From: Pikeienuella litoralis
GTDB lineage: Bacteria; Pseudomonadota; Alphaproteobacteria; Rhodobacterales; Rhodobacteraceae
Assembly (NCBI RefSeq): GCF_037646705.1
Contig: NZ_JBBHER010000007.1
Coordinates: 268,343-332,342 of the forward strand
Length of the DNA: 64,000 nucleotides
Direction of reading: 5' to 3'
Below, in pieces: positions 33,572 to 41,923 of the stretch; the first letter of the stretch is position 1, and the number at the start of each line of letters is the position of its first letter. Below the pieces are notes generated by a model that was given only the letters and a program-made list of their open reading frames with translations, did no database searches and was not told the DNA's origin. The position numbers and the translations under genes are program-made.

Positions 33572-35234
33572 GCCGATCTCCTTTCCGGAATTGCCGGCGG
33601 CGCCGACATGGGCCGACGCGCGGGCGGGTTTCACCTGGCGGGCGCCGGCGCGCTACAATATCGCCGATCTGATCTGCGAGCGCTGGGCCCGCGCGGCGCC
33701 GGAGCGGTGCGCGGTGATCGAACTCGACGCGGCGGGGGCGGCGCGCAACTGGACGTACGGCGCGCTCTCGCGGCGCGCGTCGAAGCTCGCCAACGCGCTG
33801 GCGGCGCGGGGCGTGGCGCGGGGCGACCGGGTCGGCGTGCTGCTACCGCAATCGGCGGAGACGGTGGCGGCGTGGTTGGCGGCGCTGAAGCTCGGCGCGG
33901 TGGTGACGCCGCTTTTCACGCTGTTCGGGGAAGACGCGCTGGAATACCGGCTGCGGGACAGCGGCGCGGCGGCGCTGATCACGGATCGGGCGGACATGCC
34001 CAAGATCGCCGCCATTCGGGGGCGGCTGCCGGAGCTGCGGACGGTGGTCTGCGTCGAAGGGCGGGACGAGGGCGCGGAGGGGTTGGACGACCTGCTGGAC
34101 ACGGCGCGGGACCGGATCGAGACCGCGCCGACCGGGCCGGACGATCCGGCGCTTCTGTCCTACACCTCGGGCACCACGGGGCAGGCGAAGGGCGCGCTCC
34201 ACGGCCAGCGGGTTCTGGCGGCGCATGTCGTCGGCGCGCGGCTGGTCTATGATTTCACGCCGGCGCCCGGCGATCTGATGTGGACGCCGGCCGACTGGGC
34301 GTGGATGGGCGGCTCGATGAACGCGATGGCGCCGGCGCTCTTTCACGGGGTTCCGCTGCTCGCGCACAGGATGGCGAAATTCGATCCCGAGCGCGCGTTC
34401 GACCTGATGGCGCGCCACGAGGTGCGCTGCGCGTTCTTCCCGCCGACGGCGCTGAAGCTGATGCGGCGGGTCGAGCGGCCGGCGCGGTTCGGCCATGCGC
34501 TCCGGGCGGCGGCCTCCGCCGGCGAGGCGATGGGCGCGGAGCTCCTCGCCTGGGGGCGGGAGGCGCTCGGCGCGCCGCTCAATGAATTCTACGGCCAGAC
34601 CGAGTGCAACATGGTGATCGGCAACAACGCCCGGCTGATGACGCCGAAGCCCGGCGCGATGGGGCTGGCGATGCCGGGGCATGAGGCGGCGGTGCTCGAC
34701 GCGGAGATGCGGGAGGCGGCGCCGGGCGAGATGGGCGAGCTTGCGATCCGGGCCCCGGATTTCGGGCTTTTCCTCCGCTATTGGCGGAAGCCCGAGCAAA
34801 CGGCCGAGAAGATGCGCGAAGGCCCGGACGGACGGCGCTGGGTGATGACCGGCGATGAGGCGAGCCGCGACGAAGACGGCTATTTCCGCTTCAAGGCGCG
34901 CACCGACGACGTGATCACCTCGTCCAGCTACCGGGTCGGGCCGACGGAGATCGAGGAATGCCTGACCGGGCATGAGGCCGTCGCCGTGGCGGCGGTGATC
35001 GGGGCGCCGGACCCGGTGCGGACCGAGGTGATCCGCGCCTTCGTCACGCTGGCGCCGGGCTGGGCGCGCTCGGACGAGACCGAAGCGGCGCTGATCGGGC
35101 ATGTGCGCGCGCGGCTCAGCCCGCATCTCGCGCCGGTTTCGGTCACGTTTCTCGATGAGATGCCGATGACGACGACGAGCAAGATCATGCGGCGCGCGCT
35201 TCGCGCCCGCTTTGAAAAAGGAGACGGGAGATGA
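33561..35234 (+). CDS. AMP-binding acyl-CoA synthetase
   Basis: This 557-residue adenylate-forming enzyme activates a carboxylic acid to an acyl-CoA via an acyl-AMP. The P-loop is LLSYTSGTTGQAKGALHGQRV at about 193-213, and A5 and A8 are seen in NEFYGQTECNMVIGNN and FRFKARTDDVITSSSYRVGPTEIEE. The A10 lysine appears in MTTTSKIMRRALR near the end. The MWTPADWAWMGG region is that of acetyl/propionyl-type and medium-chain synthetases. The substrate is not determined. It overlaps the lipoprotein gene upstream and the ADP-ribosylglycohydrolase-like gene downstream, so all three form one operon. Confidence 0.9.
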   Translation: MMSEPISFPELPAAPTWADARAGFTWRAPARYNIADLICERWARAAPERCAVIELDAAGAARNWTYGALSRRASKLANALAARGVARGDRVGVLLPQSAETVAAWLAALKLGAVVTPLFTLFGEDALEYRLRDSGAAALITDRADMPKIAAIRGRLPELRTVVCVEGRDEGAEGLDDLLDTARDRIETAPTGPDDPALLSYTSGTTGQAKGALHGQRVLAAHVVGARLVYDFTPAPGDLMWTPADWAWMGGSMNAMAPALFHGVPLLAHRMAKFDPERAFDLMARHEVRCAFFPPTALKLMRRVERPARFGHALRAAASAGEAMGAELLAWGREALGAPLNEFYGQTECNMVIGNNARLMTPKPGAMGLAMPGHEAAVLDAEMREAAPGEMGELAIRAPDFGLFLRYWRKPEQTAEKMREGPDGRRWVMTGDEASRDEDGYFRFKARTDDVITSSSYRVGPTEIEECLTGHEAVAVAAVIGAPDPVRTEVIRAFVTLAPGWARSDETEAALIGHVRARLSPHLAPVSVTFLDEMPMTTTSKIMRRALRARFEKGDGR

Positions 35235-36184
35235 ACCGGAAGAGCGGCGCGCTCATGGGAGCGCTGGTGGCGGACGCGGCGGCGCTCGGGCTGCATTGGC
35301 TCTACGATCAGGAGCGGATCGCGGAGATCGGGGGCAGGTCGCCCGAATTCCGGGCGCCGAATCGGCCGGATTATCGGGATTCGACCGGCAAGGGGCTCGG
35401 CTATTACGCGCATGGCGGCAAGCGGCCGGGCGAGCCCTCCCAGTACGGGGCGCAGATGCTGGCGATGGCGGAATCGCTCGGCGGCGAGGACGGCGGCGGC
35501 TATCAGGCGGTCGAATACGCGCGCTGCTTTCGCGCCCGGTTCGGCTATGGCGGAACCTGGGTCGGCTATATCGACCGCCCGACCCGGGCGACGCTGGACG
35601 CGATGGCGCGGGCCGAGGCGGCGGACGAGAATGCGCCGCTCACCGATTGCGGGGCGGATGACGCGCAGCTTCCCGCCGTCTCCAAGCTGCCGCCGCTGGT
35701 GGTGCGCCATCACGGCGAGGGGGCGCTGCCGGCGATGGTCGAGAGCGCGGTCCGCGTCACCAACGACCGCGACGACGCGGTCGCCTGGGGCGCGGCGGTG
35801 GCGGCGATGATCGGCGCCGCGCTGGACGGCGCCGAGCCGGAGGCGGCGGTGCTGGCGGCGCGCGGAAGCTCGGGCGAGATCGACGCCCAGATCGCCGCGG
35901 CGCTGGAGATGCGCGGCGCTTCGGCGGAAGAGGCGGCGCGCGCCTTCGCGCTGCATTGCCAGCTGGAGGCGGCGTTTCCGGTGATCGTCCATCTCATCGT
36001 CGCCGCGTCCAGCTTCAAGGAGGCCGCGCGGGCGAATATCCGCGCGGGCGGGGACAGTTGCGGGCGCGCGATTCCGATGGGGGCGGTGCTCGGCGCCTGC
36101 TTCGCCGGGGACGCGGCGCGCGGCATCCCGGCGGACTGGGCGGCGCGGGTGCAGGTTCCGGGCGCGCTGGCGGCGCTTTTCTGA
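35231..36184 (+). CDS. ADP-ribosylglycohydrolase family protein, J1-crystallin-like subtype
   Basis: This 317-residue protein starts GALMGALVADAAALGLHWLYD, the N-terminal motif of the ADP-ribosylglycohydrolase fold in its crystallin-J1-like branch. Near the C-terminus, ARANIRAGGDSCGRAIPMGAVLGACFAG (271-279 centred on GGDSC) takes the place of the GGDTDT motif that binds magnesium in DraG and ARH3. Thus Asp275 is kept but the second acidic residue is not, so classical di-magnesium hydrolase activity is in doubt. It overlaps the acyl-CoA synthetase stop by four bases, suggesting related function. I did not see a partner ADP-ribosyltransferase nearby. Confidence 0.8.
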   Translation: MNRKSGALMGALVADAAALGLHWLYDQERIAEIGGRSPEFRAPNRPDYRDSTGKGLGYYAHGGKRPGEPSQYGAQMLAMAESLGGEDGGGYQAVEYARCFRARFGYGGTWVGYIDRPTRATLDAMARAEAADENAPLTDCGADDAQLPAVSKLPPLVVRHHGEGALPAMVESAVRVTNDRDDAVAWGAAVAAMIGAALDGAEPEAAVLAARGSSGEIDAQIAAALEMRGASAEEAARAFALHCQLEAAFPVIVHLIVAASSFKEAARANIRAGGDSCGRAIPMGAVLGACFAGDAARGIPADWAARVQVPGALAALF

Positions 36185-36211
36185 ACTGATCGCCTCGCCG
36201 CCGCCCGCGAT

Positions 36212-36256
36212 TCGCGGCTGGTCCGCCTTGGGCCGGCGGCGGAGGACCAGCCGCGA
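36212..36256 (+). terminator. 13-bp inverted repeat after the ADP-ribosylglycohydrolase-like gene
   Basis: A perfect inverted repeat (36212-36224 and 36244-36256, 19-base loop) follows 28 bases after the stop codon. No T-run follows. It could be a terminator, a 3' stabilising hairpin or a protein-binding site. The remainder of the 364-base gap (36185-36548) has no recognisable gene; several frames stay open without native-looking sequence. Confidence 0.45.
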
Positions 36257-36548
36257 GGCGCGCCGCGGGGGCGTTTGAGCGCGTCGCCATATGTCGGCCG
36301 GCGCCGCGATCCCGTTCGCGGAGATCCGGGGCTGCGCCGGCCTCTCCGGGCGTCTGGACCCGGCTGCGGCGAGCGGGACGCGGCGCGGATACGCCCGACC
36401 ATTTTCCGCTTCGCGGCGATTCCTGAAATATTTCACGCCCCGGGGCGACGGAACGGCACATCTGCGTGAAGCGGCGCGGCGGCGCTTTGAGCCGGGCCGC
36501 CGGCGTGCTTTCTTCATCCCGGACGCAGCAGGGATGAAAGGCTTCGCC

Positions 36549-37100
36549 ATGACCGCCGCGGCTTTCGAACAGCTCTCCACCGACCGGCCCCGCCCCGGGG
36601 CGCTCGATGTTCTCGTCGCCGGGGCGCTCGCCACGGTCGCGTTCGATCTTTTCGGGCAGGGCGTCTCGCCGGCGCTCGGCTTCGCCAATCTCTCCCCGGT
36701 CGGGCTGGCGAATTCGACGCTTCAGGCGCTTTTCGGCGCGCCGTGGACCCCGGGCGCGCAGATGATGCATTATTTCGCCGGGCTCGCGGCCTATCCGCTC
36801 GGCTGGCTGCTCGTCGCGCGGCCGCTCTGGCGGCGCTTTGCGCCCGGGCTTCACTGGGCGCTCGCCGCCGCGGCTTACGGCGTGGGGCTCTGGATCTTCG
36901 CGCTGTTCGTGATGGCGTATCTCGTCGCCGGGTTGCCGGCGTTTCTCAACTTCACCGGGATCACATGGGTCGCGCTGGTCGGCCATGTCCTGTTCGCGCT
37001 GGTCGCGGCGTGGGCGCTGGAGGCGCGGCGGCTGAACCCTAGGCGAGATGCCGGGCGGATTCGGGGCGCGCGGTCAGCTCCGCCGCCTGCCGGGCGGTGA
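36549..37100 (+). CDS. Hypothetical membrane protein with four to five transmembrane helices
   Basis: This 183-residue hydrophobic protein is probably an inner-membrane protein. Segments lie near residues 21-42, 73-93, 100-122, 126-142 and 147-165. Sequence such as LDVLVAGALATVAFDLFGQGVSP and MMHYFAGLAAYPLGWLLVARPLWRR resembles uncharacterised Rhodobacterales proteins, but I do not recognise a functional family. The ATG at 36549 has AAAGG about 8 bases upstream and gives a cleaner N-terminus than one 15 bases earlier. The C-terminal tail of about 20 residues is arginine-rich and overlaps the convergent NTF2-like gene by 62 bases, so the true stop may be affected by a lineage-specific extension. 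Confidence 0.68.
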   Translation: MTAAAFEQLSTDRPRPGALDVLVAGALATVAFDLFGQGVSPALGFANLSPVGLANSTLQALFGAPWTPGAQMMHYFAGLAAYPLGWLLVARPLWRRFAPGLHWALAAAAYGVGLWIFALFVMAYLVAGLPAFLNFTGITWVALVGHVLFALVAAWALEARRLNPRRDAGRIRGARSAPPPAGR

Positions 37101-37512
37101 AGCGGGCGAGCCGCGCGGCGTCGAAGCCGAGCAGGGAGAGCCCGGCGGCGGCGTTGGCGACTTCCGCGTAATCGGAGATCAGCCCGTCTTCGAGGCGGCA
37201 GTGCGCGACGCCCTCGAACAGCACGCGCCGGCCTTCGCGCCCCGGCAGGAGCGAGCGGTAGCTGAAGAGATAGCGCGCATAGCCCCGCCCGGAGGCGGCG
37301 ATCGGGTCGATCATGTCCCAACGGAAATCGGCGCCGTCCCGGTGGAAGAAACGGGTGAGCATCTCCGAGATCTTCTCCCGCCCGCGGAAGGTTCCGTAGA
37401 AGACGTCGTGATAGGCGCCGTTTTCGGTGAAGCAGGCGGCGAAGGCGGCGCCGTCGCCGGCCTCGGCCGCGGCGGTGAACTTCCTGAGCAGCGTGGAGAA
37501 GGTCATGGTCAT
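37039..37512 (-). CDS. NTF2-like (SnoaL-type) protein
   Basis: This 157-residue protein has the cone-shaped NTF2-like fold: FTAAAEAGDGAAFAACFTENGAYHDVFYGTFRGREKISEMLTRFF at about residues 11-55, then FRWDMIDPIAASGRGYARYLFSYRS and LFEGVAHCRLEDGLISDYAEVANAAAGL. This is the pattern of SnoaL-like proteins, which include isomerases, hydrolases and non-enzymatic ligand-binding proteins. The ATG overlaps the stop of the upstream thioesterase gene by four bases, so it is probably translated with it, and the two may act on related substrates. A more upstream ATG (MPGAN) is possible but would overlap that gene by 18 bases. Confidence 0.72.
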   Translation of the reverse strand: MTMTFSTLLRKFTAAAEAGDGAAFAACFTENGAYHDVFYGTFRGREKISEMLTRFFHRDGADFRWDMIDPIAASGRGYARYLFSYRSLLPGREGRRVLFEGVAHCRLEDGLISDYAEVANAAAGLSLLGFDAARLARFTARQAAELTARPESARHLA

Positions 37513-37967
37513 GTTGGCTCCAGGCATGATTCGAGACGTTCGCGGATATTGGCGGAGAACGGGCGCGAGCGCCGTGTCGCGGGGTCGAAGAACACGTTCA
37601 CGCTGATCGAGGTGGCGTGGCAGACGCCATCGAGGAACGCGCCATAGGCGGTGGTGACGGATTTGCCGCCCACTCTCAGCACGCGCCCGCCGACCTGGAC
37701 CTCGCCGGGGAACCGCATCTCCTGCAGGTAGTCGATGGCGAGATGGGCGAGCACGAAATTGAAGTGCTGCTCGCCCATGCCGTCGAACAGGTCGATGAAA
37801 AGGCCGAGCCGGCCAGCCTCGAACAGCGCGGCGTAGGCGACGTTGTTCACATGGCCCATGGCGTCCTGATCCGAAAACCGGAGCGTCACGGGTTCGAAAA
37901 ACCGGTAGCCGCCGATATCGGTGAGATCTGGCGTCGTGGTCTGCGCCGGGGAAACGGGCTGGGTCAT
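37509..37967 (-). CDS. Acyl-CoA thioesterase, 4-hydroxybenzoyl-CoA thioesterase family
   Basis: This 152-residue hotdog-fold enzyme hydrolyses acyl-CoA. The active-site region is TLRFSDQDAMGHVNNVAYAALFEAGRLGLF; the catalytic Asp is in SDQDAMGHVNN at about residues 32-42. The second conserved region RFPGEVQVGGRVLRVGGKSVTTAYGAF and the C-terminal RPFSANIRERLES complete the fold. Length and order are normal. It is the first gene of a pair with the NTF2-like protein. A similar but distinct thioesterase is encoded at 51935-52390. Acyl chain length cannot be assigned. Confidence 0.83.
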   Translation of the reverse strand: MTQPVSPAQTTTPDLTDIGGYRFFEPVTLRFSDQDAMGHVNNVAYAALFEAGRLGLFIDLFDGMGEQHFNFVLAHLAIDYLQEMRFPGEVQVGGRVLRVGGKSVTTAYGAFLDGVCHATSISVNVFFDPATRRSRPFSANIRERLESCLEPT

Positions 37968-38039
37968 GGGCGGTTCTGTCCTCTTGCTCTTTCCGTCCCG
38001 GCGCCGCTCTCTCCGCGGATCGGAGACATGAGGCGCGGA

Positions 38040-38591
38040 ATGGCTTTCGAACACTCTTTCTATTTCCTTCGCCACGGCGAGACCACATGGAACGCGGAGG
38101 GCCGCACGCAAGGGCAGCTTGACGCGCCCCTCTCCGAGCGCGGCCGCGCGCAGGCGCTGGCGGCGGCGGCGATTCTGGCGAAGGAGCCGGTGACGCGGAT
38201 CGTCTCCAGCCCGCTCTCTCGCGCGCGGGACACGGCCGAGGCCGCCGCCGCCGCGACCGGCGCGCCGCTCAGCTTCGACGCGGAGCTGATGGAGTTTCAC
38301 GCCGGGGAGTTGCAGGGCCAGCCGCGCGGCGAGCATGTGCAGGAATATTTCGAGCGCAGCTGGGAGCCGCAAGGCGGCGAAAGCTTCACGGTCTTCGCCG
38401 CGCGGGCCTGGGGGGCGCTGAGGCGCGCGGCGAGCGCGCCGGGGACGCTGATCGTCTGCCATGGCGGGCTTTGGCGCGCGGCGCAGGAATATGTCGCGGT
38501 GGCGCCCCGGCTCTGGCCGATGCCGAACGCGCTGCCGATCCATGTGATCCCGGGCGAAGCGGGCTGGACCGCGCGCGTGCTCGAGGACTGA
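38040..38591 (+). CDS. Histidine phosphatase family protein
   Basis: This 183-residue phosphatase belongs to the phosphoglycerate-mutase-like branch 1. The phosphohistidine motif is FYFLRHGETTWNAEGRTQGQLDAPLSERG, and the second catalytic histidine is in IVCHGGLWRAAQE. The SSPLSRARDTAEAAA block supplies the substrate-binding arginine, and Glu in ELMEFHAGELQG is in the position of the general acid. This overall pattern is that of small GpmB/CobC-like phosphatases whose substrates vary. The ATG at 38040 has GAGG six bases upstream; another start 12 bases earlier is also possible. Confidence 0.86.
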   Translation: MAFEHSFYFLRHGETTWNAEGRTQGQLDAPLSERGRAQALAAAAILAKEPVTRIVSSPLSRARDTAEAAAAATGAPLSFDAELMEFHAGELQGQPRGEHVQEYFERSWEPQGGESFTVFAARAWGALRRAASAPGTLIVCHGGLWRAAQEYVAVAPRLWPMPNALPIHVIPGEAGWTARVLED

Positions 38592-38604
38592 GGCTCGCCC
38601 GGCG

Positions 38605-39477
38605 TCAGTCGCCGACGAGGCGGGTCAGGTAGCGGCCGTATTCGGTCTTGGTCAGGGGGGCCGCGAGATCGCGGAGCTGGGCGGCGTCGATCCAGCCTTG
38701 TTCGAAGGCGATCTCCTCCGGGCAGCCGATCTTGAGCCCCTGCCGGCGTTCGATGGTGCGGACGAACTCCGCCGCCTCGATCAGGCTGTCATGGGTGCCG
38801 GTGTCGAGCCAGGCGTAGCCGCGGCCCATCCGCTCGACCGTGAGCGCGCCCTCCCGCAGATAGGTCTCGAGAAGGGTGGTGATCTCCATCTCCCCCCGCG
38901 CGGAAGGTTTTACCTCGCGGGCGCGGGCGGGGGCGTCGCCATCGAGGAAATAAAGTCCGGTGACGGCGTAGCGCGAGCGCGGTTTCTCCGGCTTCTCGAC
39001 GATGGAGATGGCGTTGCCGCCAGCGTCGAACTCGACGACGCCGTAGCGCTCCGGGTCCGCGACGCGGTAGCCGAAGACGGCGCCGCCGGTCTCGCGCGCG
39101 TCGGCGCGGGCGAGAAGCTTCATCATGTCGTGGCCGTAGAAGATGTTGTCGCCGAGGATCATCACCGAGGGCGCCCCGGCGAGGAAATCCTCCGCGAGGA
39201 CATAGGCTTGCGCCAGCCCGTCCGGGTTTGGCTGGGTGATGTATTCGAACGACATGCCCCAGCGCGCGCCATCGCCGAGGAGGCGCTGGAACTGCGCCTG
39301 ATCGTGGGGTGTGGTGATGATCGCGATCTCGCGCACGCCCGCCAGCATCAGGACGGAGAGCGGGTAATAGATCATCGGCTTGTCATAGATCGGCAGAAGC
39401 TGCTTCGAGACGCTGAGCGTCAGCGGATGAAGCCGCGTGCCGGAGCCGCCGGCCAGAATGATTCCCTTGCGCGTCAT
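38605..39477 (-). CDS. rmlA: Glucose-1-phosphate thymidylyltransferase
   Basis: This 290-residue enzyme makes dTDP-glucose from glucose-1-phosphate and dTTP, the first step of dTDP-L-rhamnose synthesis. The nucleotide loop is GIILAGGSGTRLHPLTLSVSKQLLPIYDKPMIYYPL, and the catalytic and metal-binding region is MILGDNIFYG. The C-terminal EIAFEQGWIDAAQLRDLAAPLTKTEYGRYL is highly typical of RmlA. Its ATG overlaps the rmlD stop by four bases. It is the last gene of rmlC-rmlB-rmlD-rmlA on the minus strand. The product probably feeds a lipopolysaccharide, capsule or glycolipid. Confidence 0.97.
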   Translation of the reverse strand: MTRKGIILAGGSGTRLHPLTLSVSKQLLPIYDKPMIYYPLSVLMLAGVREIAIITTPHDQAQFQRLLGDGARWGMSFEYITQPNPDGLAQAYVLAEDFLAGAPSVMILGDNIFYGHDMMKLLARADARETGGAVFGYRVADPERYGVVEFDAGGNAISIVEKPEKPRSRYAVTGLYFLDGDAPARAREVKPSARGEMEITTLLETYLREGALTVERMGRGYAWLDTGTHDSLIEAAEFVRTIERRQGLKIGCPEEIAFEQGWIDAAQLRDLAAPLTKTEYGRYLTRLVGD

Positions 39478-40322
39478 GCCCGCACCTCCTTCACCACGGC
39501 GTTCAGTTCGGCGCGCCAGTCCGGCGGCGCGAGGCCGTAGGCGGCGCCGATGGCCCGGCAGTCCAGCCGGGAGTTCAGGGGCCGGCGCGCCGGCGTCGGC
39601 CAGTCCGCCGTCGCGATGGGCCGGACGGCGACCTCCATGCCGGCTGCGGCGAAGATCGCCTCGGCGAACCCGCGCCAGGAGACGGCGGGCGCGCCGGCGA
39701 AATGAAAGACTCCGTCCGCGCCCGCGGCCTTCATCCGGGCGATGGCGAGGCAGGCGTCGGCGATGGCGGCGGCGGGGGTCGGCCCGCCGATCTGGTCGTC
39801 GACGACATCGAGGCTGGCGCGGCTCTCGCCGAGGCGAAGCATCGTCTTCACGAAGTTCTTCCCGTGGGCCGAGAAAACCCAGGAGGTGCGCAGGATGACA
39901 TGAGAGCCGCCCGCCGCCGCGACGGCGCGCTCCCCCGCCAGCTTCGTGCGCCCATAGGCGCCGAGCGGCGCGGGGAGGTCGGTCTCGACGCGGGGCGCGG
40001 CGCCGGCGCCGTCGAAGACGTAATCCGTCGAGATATGGATGAAGGGGATCCCGCGCGCCGCCGCCGCCCGCGCCATCGCGCCGGGCGCGGCGGCGTTCAC
40101 GATCGCGGCCGCAGGCTCCGCCGCCTCGGCGCCGTCGACATCGGTCCAGGCGGCGGCGTTCAGGACGGCGTCGGCCTCCGCGCCGCGCACCGCCTCCGCG
40201 CACGACTCCGGGTCGGAAAGGTCGGCGTCCTCGCGGCCGAGCGCGGTCAGCTCCACATCGCCCGCGCGACGGAGCGCCTCGCGGGCGACCTGCCCGGTCC
40301 GGCCGAACATCAGCAGCTTCAC
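39474..40322 (-). CDS. rmlD: dTDP-4-dehydrorhamnose reductase
   Basis: This 282-residue short-chain-type reductase makes dTDP-L-rhamnose in the final step. The N-terminal cofactor loop is LLMFGRTGQVAREAL, variant of GxxGQxG, with DADLSDPESC further along. The catalytic Tyr-x-x-x-Lys is in GAYGRTKLAGERAV, and LRTSWVFSAHGKNFVKTMLRL is the conserved RmlD block. The GTG start overlaps the rmlB TGA as GTGA; this fits normal length, while the longer ATG open frame would overlap rmlB by about 80 bases. Its stop overlaps rmlA. Confidence 0.95.
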   Translation of the reverse strand: MKLLMFGRTGQVAREALRRAGDVELTALGREDADLSDPESCAEAVRGAEADAVLNAAAWTDVDGAEAAEPAAAIVNAAAPGAMARAAAARGIPFIHISTDYVFDGAGAAPRVETDLPAPLGAYGRTKLAGERAVAAAGGSHVILRTSWVFSAHGKNFVKTMLRLGESRASLDVVDDQIGGPTPAAAIADACLAIARMKAAGADGVFHFAGAPAVSWRGFAEAIFAAAGMEVAVRPIATADWPTPARRPLNSRLDCRAIGAAYGLAPPDWRAELNAVVKEVRA

Positions 40323-41362
40323 GTCAGTCCCCGGCGCGTCCGGGCGTCGCCCCGCGCGAGGATCGCGCGCCACCAGGTCTCGTTTTCGAGATACCATTCG
40401 ACGGTGCGCCGGAGCCCCTCCTCCAGCGTGACCGACGCGCGCCAGCCGAGTTCGCGCTGGATCTTGGAGGCGTCGATCGCGTAGCGGAAATCATGGCCGG
40501 GCCGGTCGGCGACGAATTCGATCAGCCGCTCATGCGGCGCGCCTTCGGGGCGCAGATCGTCGAGAACCCGGCAGATGGCGCGAACGATGTCGATATTCCG
40601 GGCTTCGGCGTCGCCGCCGATATTGTAGGTCTCGCCGATCCTGCCCTTTGTGGCGACGAGCAGAAGCGCCTTCGCGTGATCCTCGACATAGAGCCAGTCG
40701 CGGATGTTCTCCCCCGCGCCGTAGACCGGCAGCGGCGTCCCAGAAAGCGCGTTCAGGATCATCAGCGGGATCAGCTTTTCAGGAAAGTGATACGGCCCGT
40801 AATTGTTGGAGCAGTTGCTGACGAGCACCGGCAGGCCGTATGTCTCCCCCCAGGCGCGGACCAGATGGTCCGAGCCCGCCTTGGAGGCGGAATAGGGCGA
40901 GTTCGGGGCGTAGGGCGTCGTCTCGGTGAATTTCCCGCTTGGGCCGAGCGCGCCGTAGACCTCGTCGGTCGAGATATGGTGGAAGCGGAACGTCTCCGCG
41001 CGCGCGCCGGCCGGCCCCGCGACCCAGGCGCGCGCCGCCTCCAGCAGGGTGAACGTGCCGACGAGATTGGTCTGGATGAACTCCCCCGGCCCGTCGATCG
41101 AGCGGTCCACATGGCTCTCCGCCGCCAGATGCATGACGAGATCGGGCCGGTGCGCGGCGAAGATGGCGTCGAGCGCGGCGCGGTCGCAGATGTCGACCTT
41201 CGCAAAGGCGTAGGCGGGGTTCGCCTCCGCGCCGGGCAGATTGGCGGGGTTGGCGGCGTAGGTCAGCTTGTCGACGTTGACGACCTCATGTCCTTCGGCC
41301 AACGCATGACGGATGACGGCGGAGCCGATGAAGCCGCAGCCGCCGGTGACGAGAATTTTCAC
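40319..41362 (-). CDS. rmlB: dTDP-glucose 4,6-dehydratase
   Basis: This 347-residue extended SDR enzyme converts dTDP-glucose into dTDP-4-keto-6-deoxyglucose. The NAD loop is ILVTGGCGFIGSAVIRHAL and the catalytic residues are in HISTDEVYGALG (Thr-Asp-Glu) and YSASKAGSDHLVRAW (Tyr-x-x-x-Lys). The remaining family blocks are NCSNNYGPYHFPEKLIPL and DWLYVEDHAKALLLV. It begins with GTG overlapping the rmlC stop by four bases. The long upstream frame is a shadow. Order in the operon is rmlC, rmlB, rmlD, rmlA. Confidence 0.97.
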   Translation of the reverse strand: MKILVTGGCGFIGSAVIRHALAEGHEVVNVDKLTYAANPANLPGAEANPAYAFAKVDICDRAALDAIFAAHRPDLVMHLAAESHVDRSIDGPGEFIQTNLVGTFTLLEAARAWVAGPAGARAETFRFHHISTDEVYGALGPSGKFTETTPYAPNSPYSASKAGSDHLVRAWGETYGLPVLVSNCSNNYGPYHFPEKLIPLMILNALSGTPLPVYGAGENIRDWLYVEDHAKALLLVATKGRIGETYNIGGDAEARNIDIVRAICRVLDDLRPEGAPHERLIEFVADRPGHDFRYAIDASKIQRELGWRASVTLEEGLRRTVEWYLENETWWRAILARGDARTRRGLT

Positions 41363-41922
41363 GGCAGATTTCCGAATGGGTTTGTCCAGTCCTTGAGCAG
41401 CGGCGCGGCGGCGTCCTTCTCGGACAGGGTGATCTGGTCCGTCTCGACGCCCCAGTCGACGCCGATCTCGGGGTCGTCGAAGCGGATGGCGCGGTCGGCG
41501 TCGCGCGAATAGGGCGCATCGACCTTGTACATGACCTCGGTCTCCGGCTCCAATGTCAGGAACCCGTGAAGGAACCCCTGCGGGATCAGCAGCTGCTCGC
41601 CGACCGCCGCGGTCAGCTCCACCGCGACCCATTCGAGATAGGTGGGCGAGCGGGGCCGGATGTCGACCGCGACGTCGAGCACCCGGCCCCGCGGGGCCCG
41701 GACCAGCTTGGTCTGGGCGAAGGGCGGCGCCTGGCAATGGAGACCGCGAAGCGTGTAGGCGCGCGCGGAGAGCGAGTGATTGTCCTGCATGAAGGCGTGG
41801 TCGAGCCCCGCCTCCGCCATCCGCGCCGCATTCCATGTTTCGGAGAACCAGCCGCGCTCATCGCCGAAGCGCTGCGGAATGATCAGCTTCACGTCGGGAA
41901 TCCGGGTTGGTTCGACCTTCAT
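41359..41922 (-). CDS. rmlC: dTDP-4-dehydrorhamnose 3,5-epimerase
   Basis: This 187-residue cupin epimerises dTDP-4-keto-6-deoxyglucose at C3 and C5. It begins KVEPTRIPDVKLIIPQRFGDERGWFSETWN, then DNHSLSARAYTLRGLHCQ, in which the histidine of RGLHCQ is the catalytic base. LVRAPRGRVLDVAVDIRPRSPTY and the loop IPQGFLHGFLTLEP follow. The acid/base tyrosine lies in VMYKVDAPYSRDADRAIRFDDP. The start lies one base after the stop of the fumarylacetoacetase-like gene, so both genes are probably in the same transcript. Confidence 0.96.
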   Translation of the reverse strand: MKVEPTRIPDVKLIIPQRFGDERGWFSETWNAARMAEAGLDHAFMQDNHSLSARAYTLRGLHCQAPPFAQTKLVRAPRGRVLDVAVDIRPRSPTYLEWVAVELTAAVGEQLLIPQGFLHGFLTLEPETEVMYKVDAPYSRDADRAIRFDDPEIGVDWGVETDQITLSEKDAAAPLLKDWTNPFGNLP

Positions 41923-41923
41923 G

